64,000 bases of DNA, from positions 64,840,839 to 64,904,838 of the forward strand of contig CM037781.1 in NCBI GenBank assembly GCA_021229015.1. The letters run 5' to 3'. Under the pieces are notes generated by a model that worked only from the letters and a program-made list of their open reading frames with translations, made no database searches and was not told where the DNA came from. Origin of the DNA: Solen grandis (taxonomy: Eukaryota; Mollusca; Bivalvia; Adapedonta; Solenidae). This document shows, one piece after another, positions 33,400 through 47,512 of the stretch (its first letter is position 1; each line of letters begins with the position of its first letter). Both the position numbers and the translations under genes were made by a program.

Positions 33400-36300
33400 T
33401 TGATAGTATGGTGTCATGATTCTGTGGTATGATGTCACTGTAGACTGTAGATAGAAGAGGGTGCCATGATTTTGGGATGTGACTGTGGGAAAATGTATGA
33501 TGAATAGGGTGCCCTGATTCTGTGGTTGATGGTACGTGGAACTGTATGATGTTGTGGGTTCCGATTCTGTGTAAGATGGTCCTTGTAGAACATGTTTATG
33601 AAAAGGGTGCCTATTTGTGGGGGTATGTCACGGGAACTGTATGATAGATAGAGGGTGTCTGATTCTGTGGTATTGTCATGGGAACAGTATATAGATGAAG
33701 GGTGCCAGATTCTGTGGTATGTGTCATGTGGAACATGGATAGTAGAAGGGTGTTTTTTCTGTGGTATGATGTCACTGTGGAAACATGTATGATAAAAGAA
33801 GGGTGCCATGATTCTGTGTAGATGTCATGTGGAACATGTATTTTGATGAAGGGGGTCATGCTCTGTGGTTGATGGTCCTGTGGAAAAAATGTATGATGAT
33901 GTAGGGGCCGTTTCTGTGGTATGATGTCACTGTGGAACATGTATGTGATAAGGGGGCCATGATTCTGTGGTATGTGCATGGGAAATTTTTATGATAATAG
34001 TATGGTTCCATGTTTCTGTGGTATGATGGGCATGTGGAAATGTTGATGTGTAGGGTCCATGTTTTTTGGTATGATGTCACTGTGGAACATGTATGATAGA
34101 TAGAAGGGTGCCATGATTCTGTGGTATGATGTCCTGGGAAAAATGTATGATGATAAAAATTTGGGTTCCATGATTCTGTGTATGATGGTCACTGTGGAAC
34201 ATGTATGTAGATAGAAGGGTGTATGTTCTGTGGGGATGTTTTCATGTGGGGAAAATGTTGATAGATATAGGGGTTGTTCGTGGTTGATGTCATGTGGAAA
34301 TGTATGATAGATATTTGGTGTCATGATTTGTGGTTGATGGTCACTGTGGAAACAGATGTAGATGTAGGGTGTCATGTTTGTGGTAATGTCACGGGAAATT
34401 ATGATAGATGTAGGGTGTCTGATTCTGTGGTATGTGGTCACTGTGGAAATGTATGATAATTTGGGTGCATGATTCTGTGATGATGTCCTGTGGAAAAATG
34501 TTGATAGATAAAAAGGGGGCATGATTCTTTGGGTTTTTGGGGCCTGTGGAACTGTAGATAGATGTAGGGGGTCATGATTCTGGGTATGAGTCAGTGGAAC
34601 ATGGAAGATGAAGGGGCATGGGGCTCTGTGGTATGATGTCACGTGGGAAAAGAAAGATAGTAGTAGGTGTCATGATTTGGTATGATTTAGTGGAACATTT
34701 GTAATAGTAGGGTGTCAGTTTGTGGTATGATGCAAATGTGGAAATGTATGATAGATAGTGGGTGCCATGTTTTTTTGGTATGATGGGGCATGGGAACATG
34801 ATGATAGATGTAGGGTGTCAGATTCTTGGGATGATGGTCACTGTGGGAAAATGTTTTAAGATGGGGTGCCATGTTTTGTGGTTTGTGTCACTGTGGAAAA
34901 AATGTATTTAATTTGTGGGGGCCATGATTTTGTGGTATGATGTCAGTGGAAAATGTTGATAGATAGTAGGGTGCCATGATTTTGTGGTATGTGGGCATGT
35001 GGAAATGTTGATGATAGTAGGGTTCCTGATTCTGTGGGTTTATGGTCACTGTAGAACAGATAAAAATAGAAAGGGGGCCCTGATTCTGTGGTAGAGTCAC
35101 TGTGGAACATGTATGATAGATAGAAGGGGCATGATTCTTGGTTGATGTCACGTGGAAATTTTTGATAGATAGAAGGGGCCCTATTCTGTGTAGATGTCAC
35201 TGTGGAACAGTTGATAGATAGAAGGGTGTCATGATTCTTGGGATGATTCACTGTGGAAAAATGTATGTAGATAGAAAGGGTGCCATGATTTTGTAGTAGA
35301 TGTCACTGTGGAAAAATGTATGATAGATAGAAGGGTGTCGACTCTGGGTTGATGGTCACTGGGAACATGTAGTTGATGTAGGGGGCCTGTTTTTTTTTGG
35401 GATGAGTCACTTTGGGAAAATGTATGATAGATAGAAAGGGGCCATGATTCTGTGGTATGGTTTCATGTGGAAAGTATTATAGATAGTATGGTTTCCCTGT
35501 TTTGTGGTATGATGGTACTGTGGAAATGTATATAGATAGTAGGGTGCCATGTTTCTGTGGTATGTGTCACTGTGGACATGTATGATGTAGAAGGGTGCCA
35601 TGTTTTTGGGTATGTGTCACTGTGGAACTTATATAAAATATGGGTTCCCTGATTCTGTGGGATGATGGTCACGTGGAAATGTAGATAGTAGAAGGGTGTC
35701 ATGTTTTGTGTATAAGTCACTGTGGACAGATGATGATAGTAGGGGGTCATGATTCTGTGGGGATGATGCACTGGGAATGTATGTAGATAAAATTTGGGGT
35801 CATGTTCGGGTTGAGGGCACTGTGGAACATGTTGTAGAAGTGGGTGTCAGTTTGTGGTTTTGTCACGTGGAACATGAGATAGATAGTGGGTGCATGATTC
35901 TGTGGTTGTGGCACTGTGGAAAAAGTATGTAGTTGTGGGGGTAGATTCTGTGGTATGATGTCACTGTGGAACAGTATGATAGATAGAAGGGGGTTATTTC
36001 GTGGTTGTGGTCTGTGGAAAAAGTATGAAGATAGTAGGTGTCTGATTCTGTGGTATGATGTCACTGGGAACTTTTTGATAGATGAAGGGTGTCATGACTC
36101 TGTGGTTTGATGTCATGTGGAAAAGTTGATAGTAGTAGGGTTATGATTCTGTGGTATGATGTCACTGGGAACATGTATGATTTTAGAGGGGGTCTGATTT
36201 GGGTATGTTCACTGTGGAAAATGTATGAAGATTTGTAGGGTGCAAAGTTTCTGTGGTTTGATGGCACTGTGGAATGTTGATAGATTAGGGGGGTCATGAT

Positions 36301-39300
36301 TCTGTGGTATGTGGTCCTGTGGAAATGTTGATAGTAGAAAGGGTGCCATGTTTCTGTGGTATGATGTCACTGTGGAAGTATGAAGATAGTGGGTGCCATG
36401 ACTTGTGGTATGATGGCACTGTAAACAGTATGAAGAAAAGGGTGCCATGTTCTGTGGGATGATGGTCACGTAGAAATGATGATGATAGTGGGTGTATGAT
36501 TTGTGGTATGATGGTCCTGTAGAAAATGTTATAGATAGTAGGGGTTTAGTTTGTGGGATGATGGTACTGTGGAAATGTATATAGATGAAAGGGTGTCATG
36601 CTCTGGGTAGATGTCACTGTGGAAATTTGATAGTTGAAAGGGTGCCTGATTCTGTGTTTGATGTCATGTGGAACATGAGTAGATAGAAAGGGTGTCATGT
36701 TCGTTTATGATGTCATGTGGAACTTTTTGATGTAGAAGGGTGCCATGATTCTGGGTTGATGTACTGTGGAACATGTATATAGTAGAAGGGTGTAGACTCT
36801 GTGGTATGAGTCCCCTGTGGAAAATGTATGATAGATAGAAGGGGGGGCCCGATTCTGTGGTATGATGGTCACTGTTTAACAGTATGATAGATGTAGGGTG
36901 TCATGATTCGTGGTTGATGACGTGGGAAAATGTTATAGATAGTGGTTCCATTTTCTGTGGTATGATGCACTGTGGAAAAGTAGATAGATGTACGGTGTCA
37001 TGTTTTGGTATGATGTCACTGTGGAACATTTGATAGATGAAGGGGGTCATGTTGTGGTATATGGTCACTGTGGGAATGATGATAGAAATTTTGGGGGTCA
37101 TGTTTTTTTTGTATGATGGCACTTGGGGGCATGTATGATAATAGTAGGGGGTCATGATTTGTGGTTGATGTCACTGTGGAACTGTATGATAGAAATTGGG
37201 GTCAGTTTTTGGGTATGATGTACGTGGAAAATGTAGATAGAAAAGGGTGCCCTATTCTGTGGGATGATGCATGTGGAACATGTTAAGATAATATGGTTCC
37301 CTGTTCTGTGGTATGATGGTCAGGGAACTGTTGATGTAAAATTGGTTCCATGATTTGTGGTATGATGGTCACCCTGGAAAAAATGTATGTTGAAATTGGT
37401 CCCTGTTTCTGTGGTATGATGTCCTGTGGGAAAATGTATGATGATAGGGTGCCATGATTCTGTGGTATGATTTACTGTGGGACATGATTAATAATATGGT
37501 TCCATGATTTTTGTGGGATGATGGTCATGTGGAACATGTATGTAGATGTAGGGTGCTGATTCGTGGTATGTGTCATGTGGAAAATGTAGTTGAAGAAGGG
37601 GGTCATGGGCTCTGGGTATGATTACTGTGGAAATGTATGTAGATAGTAGGGTGCCATGTTCTGTGGTAGTGTCACTGTGGAACGTTGATAATAGAAGGGG
37701 CCTGATTTGTGGTTTTATGTCATGTGGAACATGTAGATAGATGAAGGGTGTCATGCTCTGTGGTTTTTTGTCATGTGGAAAAGTATGAAGTAGAAGGGTT
37801 TTCTGATTCTGTGGTGAGGTCATGTGGAAAATGTAGTAGATATAGGGTGTCTGTTCTGTGGTATGATGTCCGTGGGAAATGTATGAAGATAGTCGGTGTA
37901 TGATTCTGGGTATGATGTCCGTGGAACATGTATATAGTAGAAGGGGGTTTATGACCCGTGGTATTGGTACTGTGGGGGCATTTTGATGATATTTGGGGGT
38001 CTATTCTTGGTATGTGGTCACTGTGGGAATGTATGATAGTTTGTAGGGGGTCATATTTTGGGTAGATTCACTGTTTTGGGAAAAAATGTATGATAGATAA
38101 AAGGTTCATGATTCTGGGTATGATGTCACTTGGAACATGTAGATAGATAGAAGGGTGCCTGATTTTTGTGGTATGATGTCACTGTGGAACATGATGAAAA
38201 ATAATTGGTTCCCTGATTTTGTGTATGATGGTCCCCGGGAAATGTATGAAGATAATTGGTTCCTGATTTTGGTATGATGGTCACGTGGAACATGTAGATA
38301 GATATTGGTTCCATGTTTCTGTGGTATGATTCACGTGGAACTGTATGATAGATAGGGTGCCCGATTCTGTGGTTTTTTGTCATGGGGGACAGTAATGATA
38401 GATAATATGGTTCCGATTTTGTGGTATGAGGTCGGGGACATGTATGAAAAATAAAATGGTTCCTGTTTCTGTGGGGTGATGTCCTGGGAACATGTATGAT
38501 AGATAGAAGGGGGCCATGAATCTGTGGTATATGGTCATTGGAACATGTAGATAGTAGTAGGGTGCCCTGATTTTTGTGGATGATGTCATGGGAAATGTAT
38601 GATAGATAGTAGGGGGCCTGATTCTGTGGTTTTTGTCACTGTGGGAAAAGTTGATAGATAATATGGTTCCCTGATTCTGTGGTATGATGGTCACTGTGGA
38701 AATGTATTAAAAGTAGGGGTCATGATTTGTGTTGATGTCACTTGTGGAAATGTTGATAGATTGAAGGGGGCATGATTTTTGTGGATTGGGCAGTGGGCAT
38801 TTTTTAGAAATAGGGTGTATGTTTTTGTGGGATGATGTCACGTGGAACATGAGATGATGAGGGGGGTTGTTCGTGTTGGTCACTGTGGAAAATGTATGAT
38901 AGATAGGGGTGTCATGATTCTGTGGGTTTTATGTCCTGGGAAAAGTTGTAGATAGTAGGGGTCATGTTCTGTGGTATGAGTCATGTGGGAAAAATGTATG
39001 ATAGATAGAAGGGTGCCATGTTTTGTGGTATGATGTCACTGGGAAATGTATGTTTTAAGTAGGGTGTCAGATTTGTGGTTGTGGGCATGTTTGGGAAAAT
39101 GTATGAAGATAGAAGGGTCCCTGATTCTGTGGTATGATTCTGTGGAACTGTAGATGTAGAAGGGTGTCTCTCGTGGTATGATGTCCCCTGTGGAAAAATG
39201 TTTTATGAAGAAGGGTGTCATGATTCGGGGTATGTGGTCACTATGGAAAATGTATGATAGATAGAAGGGTGCCTGTTCTGTGGTATGGTCACTGTGGAAA

Positions 39301-41175
39301 AAGTTTAAGTTTGTGGGTGCCCTGTTTCGTGGGGATGGGCACCCTGGACATTATGATAGTGTAGGGTGCCATGTTTCGTGGTATGATGGCACCGGAAAAT
39401 GTATGAAATAGTAGGGTGCCATGTTTTTGTGGTATGATGCACTGTTTGGGAAAATGTATGATGTAGTAGGGTGTATGTTTTGTTTATTGTCCGTGGAACA
39501 TGTATGATAGATAGAAAGGGGGCCCTGATTCTGTGGGATGATGTCACTGGGAAATGTAGATAGATTGTAGGGGCCAGTTTTGTGGTTGTGTCACTGTGGA
39601 ACATGTAGATAATGTAGGGGGCCATGATTCTGTAGTATGATGCATGTTTTGGGAAAATTATGTAGATAAAGGGTGCATTTCTGTGGGATGATTCATGTGG
39701 AAAATGTATGATAGATAGTAGGGTGCCATGTTTCTGTGGTATGATGGTCCGTGGAATGAGATAGATGTATGGTTCCATGAAATTTTGTGGAGATGGTCAC
39801 CGGGAATAGATGAAAAATTGTATGGTTCCTGATTTTGTGTATGTTTGGGCACCCTGGGAAAATGTTTGTGTTGTATGGTTCCTGATTTTGTGGTATGATG
39901 GTCACCCTGGAACATTATGTAGAAGTAGGGTGCCTGATTCTGTGGTAGATGGTCACCGGGAACATGTATGATAATGTAGGGTGCCATGTTCTGTGGTAGA
40001 TGTCACTGTAACAGTATGATAGATAGAAGGGGGCCCTGATTTTGTGGTTTGATGTCACTGTGGAACATGTATGATAGATAGAAGGGTGCCCTGATTCTGT
40101 GGGATGAGTCATGTGGGACGTTATAATAGTAGGGTTCATGATTCTGTGGTATGATGTCATGTGGAACAGTATGATAGTAGAAGGGTGCCATGATTCGTGG
40201 TATAAACCCTGGGAACTGTTGATAGATAGAAGGGTGCCATGATTTTGTGGTTGATGTCATGTGGGACAGTTGATAGTGTAGGGTGTCAGACTCTGTGGTA
40301 TGATGTCCTGTGGAACATGTATATGATAGAAAGGGTCAATTTTTGTGGTTTTTGTGGTCCTGTGGAACATGTATGATAGATAGAAGGGTGGGCCCTGTTC
40401 TGTGGGATGATGGCAGTGGAAAAATTAATAGATAGAAGGGTGCCAGTTCTGTGGTATATGTCATGTGGAAACATGTATGATAGATAGTAGGGTCATGATT
40501 CTGTGGTATGGTCCTGTAGAACATTATAAGAAGGGGTGCATGTTGTGGTATGTGTCACTGTGGAACATGTATGATAGATAGTAGGGTGCCATGTTCTTGG
40601 GATGATGTCACTTGGAACAGTATATAGATAGTAGGGTGCCATGTTTTTTGTGGGATATGTCACTGGGAATTTTATGATAGATAGTAGGGGGCCATGTTTC
40701 GTGGTAGAGTCCTGTGGAACTGTTGAAGATAGAAGGTGCCTGATTCTGGGTATGTTCACGTGGAACTGAGATAATAGAAGGGTGCCTGATTCTGTGTATG
40801 ATGTCACTGTGGAAAATGTATGATAGATAGAAGGTGCCTTTTTTCTGTGGATGATGTCACTGTGGGGCATGTAGATAGATAGAAGGGTGCCATGATTCTG
40901 TGGATGATGTCACTGTGGAACATGTAGATAGATAGAAGGTGCCGTTTTTTGGGGAGTCATGTGGAACATGTATGATGATATGGGTCCATGTTTCTGTGGT
41001 ATGATGTCACTGTGGAACATGTATGAAGTAGAAGGGTGTCATGACCCGTGGTAGATGCCCTGTGGAAAAGTTGTGATGAAGGGTGCCATGATTCGTGGTT
41101 GATGTCACTGTGGAACATGTATGATGATGAAGGGTGCCCTGATTCGTGGTATGATTGTCACCCTGTAATATGTGT
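33400..41175 (+). repeat. 55-bp satellite array, about 140 copies
   Basis: The unit is GAAGGGTGCCATGATTCTGT, then GGTATGATGTCACTGTGG, then AACATGTATGATAGATA. Neighbouring clean units at 40026 and 40081 are exactly 55 apart. Because 55 is not a multiple of three, the same peptide words (HRIMAPFYLS, FHSDIIPQN) cycle through all minus-strand frames, which explains the many overlapping frames up to 217 residues. None is a gene. Variant units with TGGTTCC cluster at 37.3-38.7 and 39.7-39.9 kb. Could be centromeric, heterochromatic or simply a local array. Confidence 0.95.
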
Positions 41176-42124
41176 GATTTTCGGTTTGTGGTGGTGTTTA
41201 TTAAAAAAATGTTTTAAAGATTTGGGGGTAATAATTGGTCTTTTAAATATTTTTTTTTTTCTAATTTTTAAAATTTAATGTTCTAAAAATTTATGCCCGG
41301 AAACTGTAATGGGGACTGTGTTTATTGTCTGTGACTTTTATTGAATTAATAACTTTTTTGTCTTATGATTTTTTTTCTTTTCAAATTTTTGGGAAAATGG
41401 GAAATTAAAACATGAAGGTCGGTGTATTTGTTTGTTTTGCCTGTGGTTTTTATGAATGTGTTTATTACATCACTGATGAAACTTTACTTACATTTAAAAA
41501 AACACGGATATTTTTGTATCATAGGGGGCTAGTAATATTTATGAGTAAGTGATTTGTGTTAAAGAAACAATAAATTTGGGAAATTTTAAGGGGGAGAATT
41601 GTATAGAAAAATTTAGGTAATTTAGGGAAATTTTTTCCCTTTGAAATAATTTTAGCAAGGTTTCCCCAAACTAATGTGTTTTCTAGGGAATTTTATTTTT
41701 AAAAAAATCAAATAAACCAAAGATATTTTAGGGGCGTAATTAAAAAAGTTTGATAAGTGTAGTTTTTTCAAAATTTTAAAATTTAAATAGTACTCCTTTA
41801 GAAAATTCAATAGGTTATTTTTTATTTTAAAAATTCAGAAGAAAAAAGAATTTCCCGTGAAAAAAATAATTGTGATTTTTTTTTTTCCCTTTTTTTTCCC
41901 TTTGCCCCTTTTTTAAAATTTTTGGTGTCTTTTTAAGAATTTTAAAGTAGTAGAGGTGTCATTGTGGGACACTGGTCAGTTGTCATTTGTCTGCAGTATG
42001 CAAATTGTAAAGTGGGTTTATTTGACGGCTGCTTGCTTAGGATCAAAGTTCTAATTAACAATTGCCTTCCAGTTTGGTAAAGGCTTTTTTTTCCAAATAT
42101 ACAAATATAACTGAGCCTTTCTTG
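41176..42124. other. Unannotated AT-rich sequence
   Basis: No feature recognised. Confidence 0.5.
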
Positions 42125-42303
42125 AGACTATTTTCTGCACAGGGAGTAATCAGTTTTTTGTTTTTCTTTCCGGACTATTGTCTGAAAGGGGGTAAACAGT
42201 TTTTTGTTTTTCTTTCACAAGACTATTGTCACTCTGATGGGAGAAATCATTTTTTGTTTTTCTTTACAAGTATTGTCGCACAGGGAGTAATTCAGTTGTT
42301 CAC
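42125..42303 (+). repeat. 48-bp minisatellite, 3.7 copies
   Basis: Units start at 42125, 42173, 42221 and 42270 with GACTATTGTCTG-like sequence followed by CAGTTTTTTGTTTTTCTTTC. The 103-residue frame at 42062-42373 spans it and owes its FLFFF repeats to it. Confidence 0.85.
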
Positions 42304-45029
42304 AGTTAAAAGTATTCAAAAATACGCTAGAAGATTTCGTTTTGGAATTGTGGAGGATGTGATTTTATTTTGATTTGAAATTTGCATGCAGTTTTACAAA
42401 TTTTCGAATACCAAAAAGTTATTTGTTGTCATTCTTTTTATTGCAAAGATAAAATACCCACCCGGTATCATATACAATAACTGGCAGGGGGCCCCATTCT
42501 TTAAATTAGGGAAAAACTTAGAAACCTAAGGGTTTTTTTTTAGAAGGGCTTTTTTAACTAAACCCCTGGTTCGGATCTGTCCATTTTTCCCCAAGTCATA
42601 CTTGGGGTAAAAACTTCATTTCTTTTCGGGGAAATTCCATCAGTTTTCTTGAAAAAAAAATACATCAATTTCTTTCTAAGCAAAATATTGTTAATGATCA
42701 AAGGTAATAAAGTAGGTTACATGTCGTATCTTTAAGTTTCATATTTAAAAATTTTGGTACTTTTTAAGAGATAAAAAGTGATGGAATTCACTCCTAAGTA
42801 TTAAGGTTAAATTTGGCAAGTATTGTTGGTGGGATTTGAGCAGGAACTTTAAAACTAGCAGAAAACCCTTTTATACTATAAATACCAATCAAAGGAGAAA
42901 AAAAAAACTATCATTTTTGCTTGGGAACAATGGTTTTTGTTTTTTGTGGACTGGGAAGAAAGTTACCCATTTTATCACCCTGGAGCAGAAAAAAGGGGGC
43001 TGGTGGCACGAGGAGTGGTTTTAGAGACAGGAAGCAGGATAATGTGGGTTCGGTCTAAAGGGACTGGAGTATAAGATTTTTACATCAGATGGAAATTTTG
43101 ACAGCTTGTGGTTAAACACTGTAATCTGATAATGGAATTGTATTGCATGTGGTTTCATATTGATAGCACTCGTTGCAAAAGTAAAGCGAGAGAAAACATA
43201 GATCCCCGTTAACAAACAACTGAAAGTTTAAAGGGATTTGGGTTTATTTTTGAAAATACCTTTCCCTAATTTTTTTCTGTAAAGTATTTTTTCATAATCA
43301 AAAACCTACAAAGGAAACAAAGGGATTTTGGTGGGCTCAGGATACCCAACAAAATTATCCCAAGCCTAGAAGATAAAATTTTGCAAAAAATTTTTTTAAA
43401 AAGTTTTTGAGGTTGATTTTCTTGGGGAAACTGTAGCCAGGTTTTATGAATGTCACTAATTGGAATTTCATGGAAGCACGAGCTAATCATCTCCTGTGAT
43501 CCTTAAAGGGTGAGGGGGAAAAAAAAAATGATTTATAGTTTTTTCCAAAAAATTCTGTGATGGGAAAAAAGACATTAGCAAAACAAGGCAACCCCAAACT
43601 CTGATTTTTAGGTTGCTATGGAGAGAAGTTTTAAAAGGGAAAGGCTGTGTGGTTAGTATTTCCTTGTATGCTTTGGTAACATACGACCTAAAAAGCTGCG
43701 GGGATATTAGGTGTTTTGTTTTACAAAAATTCTTCTCAGTTGATAGAAAAACATAATAAGATTGGATAAATTCATTTTATCCAATCTTGCACCAAAAAAA
43801 ATGTCGCAAAAAATTCAAATCCCAACAAATAGAATTTATTTTAACCTTAAAAAAAGTACATGAGTAATTTGGGGATGAAATTTTAAAAAAAATTAAAGGC
43901 TTTGTTTTATTTCCTTCATTCCCGTTATTCCTCAAAAATCCGCCACCGGTTGTCAGTTGCGCTATTTAACCCTGCCACCACAAAGTCACTGATGATAGTT
44001 TAAAACCTTTTGACCAAATTTTTGTTTTTAAATTAAAGTTATATATTTGATTTTTTTTTTTTCTCAAATCAAAAAGTTTTTTCGTGAAAATTTTTTACAA
44101 AATGATTATTATTCAAAACTAGTCTAAAGTATAAAAATAAACCCGGCCCATACGCCCAAAACTACTTCGGGGCAGTGGTTATCGCAACTGTAAGGGGAGG
44201 GAATACGGGCGGGTTTTTTGGGATTCCTAAGTCTTGAAAAAAACCATCTGTTTACTTCCATTTTGTTTGGGTTGCTGTCTAAAAGTGAATGGACATGCAG
44301 AAAGCATGATACCCTGTAGCGGGTCTCTGTAAATTTTTACGATAGTATAAAAAGACCCTGCCTGTAGGCAGTCTTTACTCATTTTTTCTGGATAGTCAGA
44401 AACAATTTTTTTGCATTTGAGTTCCGTCACCAACAATACAATAAGAAGCTTTTGTTCAGATTGTAAGTTAAATTTTTTTTTTTTGATAATAAGGGAGATA
44501 ACATTTTATAGGTTTACAGTTCATGTTTTTTTTGGTACCTCCCCTTAAAATTTCGGTAGGTCATGTTTTTACCCGGGGACCTCTGTGTTCTCGGGATCTT
44601 TCCTCCACCCGTAATTTTTTGGATTTCCTATAGGATTGAATACATTTCAGCAACGGTAAACCCCAAAACACAAAAACAAAAACCTCCTTAAAATGAAAAA
44701 ATCAATATTTCATCATTACATCATGGACCTGTTATTTATCCTTATTGACCAATTACAAAATAATGATATTAGTTTTATATAATCATGTTGAAATTAAATT
44801 AATCTGTTACTATTCCACTTGTTCAAAAGTTGGGGAAAATGAAAATAAAAAAAAAATAAATTTTTGCATAAATGTCCCGCCTTTTGCCATGCTGATTTCC
44901 TTAATTTGTAAACAGCTTTTTTACACAACTATTGTGTTGTTTCCATCAGTTTTTGCATGTATTTAAGTATTTTCTTTTTTTTTTAGTTTCCAGGGTTTAT
45001 CCAGCCTATGGGATGGGGTTTTTTTTTGT
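42304..45029. other. Unannotated AT-rich sequence
   Basis: Scattered short frames without domain signals. No repeat family or RNA gene that I can support. Confidence 0.5.
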
Positions 45030-46090
45030 CACCGAGCACAAGCTCTAATGAGCTTTTTTATCGCCTTTTGTTGTCGTTTGTCCCGGCGTAAAAAAAATTT
45101 TTTTAAACAACATCTCCACCTAAACCGCTGAATGGATTTTGACCACACTTCACAGGAATCATGATCCCCCTTTTCAAAAAGTGGGCAAGGAGCTTAAAAA
45201 ATAGATTTTAAAAAAGCACACTTTGAAAAACTGCAAGGCCTTGAGCTCAGATTTGTGTGGCATTTTTTTAGAACTTCTACCAAGTTTGTTCAAAATTTTG
45301 GGGCCCGGGGTCAAAATTGTGGTCACTTTATTTTTAAAGGCTAAAAAAGGAAAATCTAGAAAAAAATTTCTTTCAGAAACCAAAAAGGGTGCAGTTTAGA
45401 ATTTGGTGTGTAACATTGCCTTTAAAACATCTACCAAGTTTGTTCAAAACATGGCCCTTGGGTCAAAAATTGGCCCCGCCCCAGTGGTCATTGATTTAAC
45501 ATAGAAATTGTAAAAATGAGTATGGAGTATAAAACAATCTCAGAAATAGGAAAAAAGACTAAATTTAATCCCAAAATTTTTACCTTAACATAGCTTGTAT
45601 GGAAAAAAAACCCCAGAAAAACTTCTTATAGAAACCCCCGGGTTTGGGTTAAGATGTTTGGTGGTAACATGCATTATTAACATCTACCAAATTTTTTCCG
45701 TATGGCCCGTGGCAAAAATTTGGCCCCCCCCTTGGGTGTTTTGTTTTTACATAGGCAAAAAAAAGAAAAAACCAATAAAATCATCTTTTGAAACCACAAG
45801 GGCCCGAAGTTTAACATTGCCCTTTTGGCATTACAGGTATAAATAGGCCCTGGTCAATTTGGCCCTGCCTCAGGGGTAAATTGATTTTAAAGACTTAAAA
45901 AGGGGGTCTTTAAAGATTTTTTTCAGGGACCACAAGATCTGGTTTTGATATTTGGTATGTAAAATGGCATTGGGCCTGAAAAGTTTTCAAATCTGGCTCT
46001 TTTTTATAATTGGGCCCCCCTAGGAGTCCTTTTATTTTTAGCTATGACCATAAATTTGGACCACAGGGGACAGTTTTTAGCTGGAGGCCA
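45030..46090 (+). mobile_element. Dispersed repeat, AGCTCACC/CTTGTT family
   Basis: Head TCACCGAGCACAAGCTCTAA with foldback partner GAGCTTTTTTATCGCC, then CATCTCCACCTAAACCGCTG. At least four internal units follow with GGCCCGGGGTCAAAATTG, ATTGGCCCCGCCCCAG and ACATAGGC-like phrases. The 3' hairpin end is not seen. Confidence 0.75.
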
Positions 46091-47381
46091 CGGCCGCTAT
46101 CTTTGCTGAAATTTGAAATTGGGCTTTTGATTTGCATATTTTCCCCATTTTTTAAAGTAGCACTCCGCCTTTTTACGGAAACCAAAAATGCAATGAGTAA
46201 CGAAAGCGGTGGAGTGTGTTACAGATGTGTTGAACGATGTTTTAAAAATATTTTGAAAATCTTTTAAGTGTAAATTTGTTTGTCCACTCTTCTTTTACAA
46301 AATTTTTCAAAATGAAAAAACCCTTTTTGCGTGAACAAATACCTGCATGTTTTTCAAAACAAGATTTAACCCAAATGCGACTGAGATCCACTCATGCCCA
46401 ATTTTGAAAAAAGTGCTTCGCAAATACGTAATTAACCCAAAAAAGGGCCACGTTTGCACGATAAAGAATTTTTGTTTCATTTCTTTTTCTCATAAACTCA
46501 ATACCCCGCAAAAGCTAGAACATGGGAAAAAAAACGGCCTTTTAAATTTGTGGAAAGGAAGATCACTGACCCCAAAGTTTTGAAGTGGTGGGCCCAAAAA
46601 ACGCAATGAAAAATTTAAAGGAGCAAGGACGCAATGAAAATTTACCCAGCAATGGAAAATTTTTTTTTCGATTTGCAGTAAAGTCCATTGTGCCTAGATA
46701 AAAACACGTAAGGGGCAAAACAAAGAGTTGAAAAATTTTTATATTATTCTTGCTGGGTAAAAAAAAAACATACTTTCCTTTGGTAAACGCTATTTAATAT
46801 GTTCTCTCAAAAAAAGCAAAAAAAGACGATGTTTCATGCTGGCTCCCCTCTCCAGGCCAGGTTTTAAAAAGTGTATCTAGATAAAGGGATCATATCCAAA
46901 GTAATAATAATCAATATAATGTTTTTAAAATTTAAAGAAAATTATAATTTTGTAACTATCTATATCATCAAGTTTTTATATACCGGCGATGTAAATAACC
47001 CCGAAATGGAAATTACATTGCACCTTAAAATCCCCCGCAGATGAAAGTTATATGTTCTAGCAAAATGTACCAACGACAAGTTATAAGAAGTTATTTTTGT
47101 ATTTGATACTCCAAATTAAAAAGCTCAATTCTTAAAATTTGACAGTTCCTACTATACACAGCAGATTATTTTGGTTATCCGGGATACCCTTACAGCATTG
47201 CTGGCGCGGTATGCCACCTTCCAGTAAAATTAACAAATACGCGATGCTAGCATTGAAGAAGGGGAATTTTAAAATTTGGTTTAGGCTTTTGTCCAAAACC
47301 AATCATCAGGTGTAATAATTTTTAAAATTTAAGAAAAAAAAATTGTTTATTTATAACAAAAAAATTTGGAAATCTCCTCTG
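46091..47381. other. Unannotated sequence
   Basis: Short frames at 46010-46583 lack recognisable domains. No feature supported. Confidence 0.5.
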
Positions 47382-47409
47382 TGTGTGTGTGTGCGTGTGC
47401 GTGTGTGGT
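47382..47409. repeat. GT microsatellite
   Basis: GTGTGTGTGTGCGTGTGCGT followed by GTGTGG and a T run. Confidence 0.85.
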
Positions 47410-47438
47410 GGTTTTTTTTTTGTGTTTTTTTTTTTCAC

Positions 47439-47512
47439 AGTGCCATTGGGCCTTCTTTACACCTTTCAACCAGGAAGGGCGGTGGGACGTTAAACCCAAC
47501 AACAACAAACAA
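47439..47512 (+). mobile_element. SINE 3' end fragment
   Basis: GGGACGTTAAACCCAACAAC followed by AACAAACAA matches the tail type of the other SINEs here. The tRNA-like head is missing. Confidence 0.5.

Noticed and set aside
33435..40870. Many overlapping minus-strand frames, up to 217 residues (33989-34642), with His/Pro/Ser-rich repeats
   Set aside because: They are the 55-bp satellite read through. Because 55 is not a multiple of three, each frame sees the same words in turn.
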